Shown here: piece by piece, positions 62,116 through 64,000 of the stretch
Numbering within the stretch: position 1 is the stretch's first letter
Layout of the letters: every line of letters starts with the position of its first letter
Source: Rhipicephalus microplus
Lineage: Eukaryota > Arthropoda > Arachnida > Ixodida > Ixodidae
DNA: 64,000 nt
Direction: 5' to 3'
Assembly (NCBI RefSeq): GCF_043290135.1
Contig: NC_134705.1
Span: 59,266,771-59,330,770, forward strand
Program-made: the position numbers and the translations under genes
The notes under the pieces: model-generated
Seen by the model: the letters and a program-made list of their open reading frames with translations, nothing else
Databases searched by the model: none
Told to the model about the DNA's origin: nothing

Positions 62116-62359
62116 CAGTGCAAAGACCAACTTGCCTCGAGTATTGCTTCGGCTGAGAAAGAGGTACTACGATCTCGCATCTAGCTTTAATAAGCGAGAG
62201 CGCAAGCAAAGAGAATGAATACTCGAATAAAAACAGCGAGGAAGTTGAAACCAAGGAAGTCATCACCAGTTGATCGTCAAAAAGAGGCAAGCTCCTCTGT
62301 CATGCCATTCTGAGTGGAACTACACTGAACACTACAATGAACGACAACCGCAAACGATT

Positions 62360-63400
62360 ACCGTAATCGACTCATCCGGGAGAAGGACGCTGCGCCACGT
62401 CAAGTAGTTGAAGATCAGAGCAACATAGAGAAGGCAGCATCGCTGGAAGTCAAGATCTCATAATTGCAGTCAAAGTTGCAGGAGGGGGAATTGGAACGTG
62501 AACAGCAACAGAGTGAAAATGCGACGAAGCTAAGTGAACTTCAATAGCTTGTTTACGAGGAGCCAAAAAATTGTGAAAAATTGCAATGTCATATTGAGAA
62601 AGTCATCCGGAAAGCTGCTCAGCGAGACTTGGTGATGCAGTATGAGCCAGTAACAGCACTTGAATGAGGAGTTGTACGAGGTGCGAAAGCGGCTGACTGG
62701 AGCAGACGAGACGTTATGGCAGGCAAACTTTTCAATGCTCAGCGTGCAGCAGAAGCTGGTTGAGGAAGGACACCACAATGCATTGCTTTAGGCACAGAAA
62801 CAGACAGAAGACATCGTGAAACGCCTGCCTCAGCAGATGACAGGAAGCGAAGCGCCTTTGGCTAGCCTGGAGAGTGGTCCAGAAAAGTCGTCCCTGGCAG
62901 TAGCAATCAACGAGCAATTGCGCATGCAAGACCAGGTTGCCATTCAGAAGCTGCGAGTGAATCTTATGCAGCTCGCCAAAAAAGACAGATCTATTGATCA
63001 ATCTGCGAACATCAGTGCCAAGAAGCAGAACTACATTTCCAGGGCTGCAATTTATACACGAAGATATTGCTGGACTGTCTTGTTAAGAAGCAACATGATG
63101 AAAAGGTGGGCTAGTTGATAGGCTAACTTAAGAACAAACCAGTTGTTAGTGAGCGCTCATAGTGTGAGCCTCCTCTTTGTATCTTATGTGTGTTCCTCTC
63201 ACGTTCCCAGTTCGCTGAACAAATATAAATTTGGCAAGAAGCACCAGCAGGTAGAAGAGCTCAAGCAGACGATTGAGGCGGCTGACCTGATTGCCTTCTT
63301 CCGTGAGCTAGAGGGAAAAGAGAGCCTTGAACCTTTCACCGAGAGGCGAGAGAAGATGAGCGAAAGGGGGGGGAGGTCAGCTTGAACAATACAAAGCTCA
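62360..63400 (+). pseudogene. Unidentified coiled-coil protein pseudogene
   Basis: The + frame from 62355 reads NDYRNRLIREKDAAPRQVVE and then long heptad-like stretches (LQSKLQEGELEREQQQSENA, TKLSELQ), broken by TAA near 62460 and TAG near 62546. A frame change at about 62660 gives LNEELYEVRKRLTGADETLW and FSMLSVQQKLVEEGHHNALL, then QDQVAIQKLRVNLMQLAKKD. A possible intron (donor near 63105, acceptor CTCTCACGTTCCCAG at 63197-63211) precedes KKHQQVEELKQTIEAADLIA, FFRELEGKESLEPFTERREK and LEQYKAQNDR. It looks like a decayed copy of a host coiled-coil gene rather than a retroelement gene. Identity unknown. Confidence 0.55.
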
Positions 63401-63587
63401 AAATGATAGGACTAGCTATCATCAACAACTGCGAATTCTCACAGAGATTTTTCAGTCGAGAAGTTCGTGTCGTAACGTTCGTTGTTTCACTCAGAAAGAA
63501 CACAAGGGGGCGTTATTCTAACAAGACCTGCCCGAAAGTGCTAGCATCTGGAACTGTACAACCAGCTTCACCGCACGGCCGGGAATG

Positions 63588-63741
63588 TTGAATCCATCGC
63601 GAGTTCTGCAAAACCACCAGATGAGGAATAAGAAGCGTCATTAGGCACGAGAGCAGAAACGGGGTCATCAGAATAGAAGCAGGGTCTTGATATCCTCTGC
63701 AGCGTAAAATAAAAGGCTCTTTTGAACTATAATGAGACAGG
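63588..63741 (+). mobile_element. LTR-like segment 2 (BEL/Pao-associated)
   Basis: Partner of the segment at 56757-56920, same orientation, starting TGTTGAATCCATCGCGAG with AATAAAAGG at 63708-63716 and ending about GGATCAAGTT. If both are LTRs of one element the 6.7-kb interval between them is its rearranged interior. Confidence 0.5.
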
Positions 63742-64000
63742 ATCAAGTTCTTCCACGGTTGCTCCACGCCATATCTCACACAAGTGCGGTTGGGTGGTTA
63801 TGCGAAATAGGAGAGTTGGAGTCCTTTATACACCGAAGCTGTCCCATCTATGCGATAAAGAAAACGTAAACTTTATTAGTAACTGTAGAGCGGTGAAATT
63901 CACCTGGGTTCAACGTAGAGACCAAAACAAAGCACCCATGAGTGCATCGAGTGGACAACCATGATCGCATCTTTGTTCAAGACAGTGATTGTATAGATGT
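63742..64000. other. Unassigned end of window
   Basis: No recognised gene or repeat. Confidence 0.4.

Overview
This is eukaryotic genomic DNA, almost certainly from a hard tick (Metastriata; a Rhipicephalus/Dermacentor/Hyalomma-like genome). The organism call rests on at least four copies or fragments of the tRNA-derived tick SINE of the Ruka type (with its GCCCCRCCGCGG head and TTGGGACGTTAAACCCCACAT body), on many decayed LINEs with tick-like tails, on microsatellites and CpG-rich AT/GC mosaics, and on a spliced gene whose exons read as a tick salivary lipocalin (histamine-binding-protein family). There is no prokaryotic gene content. Most long open frames are microsatellite or transposon shadows.

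Layout. 0.7-5.3 kb: two decayed LINEs (endonuclease/RT; ORF1 plus endonuclease). 6.4-7.6 kb: a GC-rich Helitron remnant with the N-terminal region fused by deletion to the C-terminal endonuclease. 8.1-8.8 kb: a LINE 3' end and an (ATCC)n tract. 9.43-17.18 kb: a region bounded by matching 25-bp terminal inverted repeats and AGGGTG-rich subterminal arrays, interpretable as one large non-autonomous DNA element. It contains a 97-100 bp tandem array, a ~2.3-kb palindrome built from two head-to-head Penelope-like elements with GIY-YIG remains, and a SINE. 17-33 kb: mostly unannotated AT-rich DNA with microsatellites, a SINE with an 11-bp target duplication, short tandem arrays, and a long composite repeat.

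33.4-47.4 kb: the only convincing host gene, a five-exon lipocalin on the + strand. All junctions are in frame, the conceptual product is about 198 residues, it has a signal peptide and a downstream AATAAA. Its introns are full of transposons: LINE 3' ends, two SINEs, a 484-bp MITE-like element, and a second copy of the composite repeat. One LINE ends only 19 bp before the exon-4 acceptor AG.

50-64 kb: a retroelement graveyard. It holds an RTE-type LINE 3' end with a (GAT)n tail, a (CAGA)n tract, a Gypsy element (minus strand; LTR piece, gag, protease/RNase H and integrase, with the RT core deleted), a second Gypsy fragment, and BEL/Pao gag pieces in both orientations between two similar LTR-like segments. 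A nearly complete minus-strand LINE (EN-RT-C-terminal zinc motif) lies inside that interval, followed by a SINE and an unidentified coiled-coil pseudogene. All retroelement reading frames carry stops or frameshifts; none looks active.
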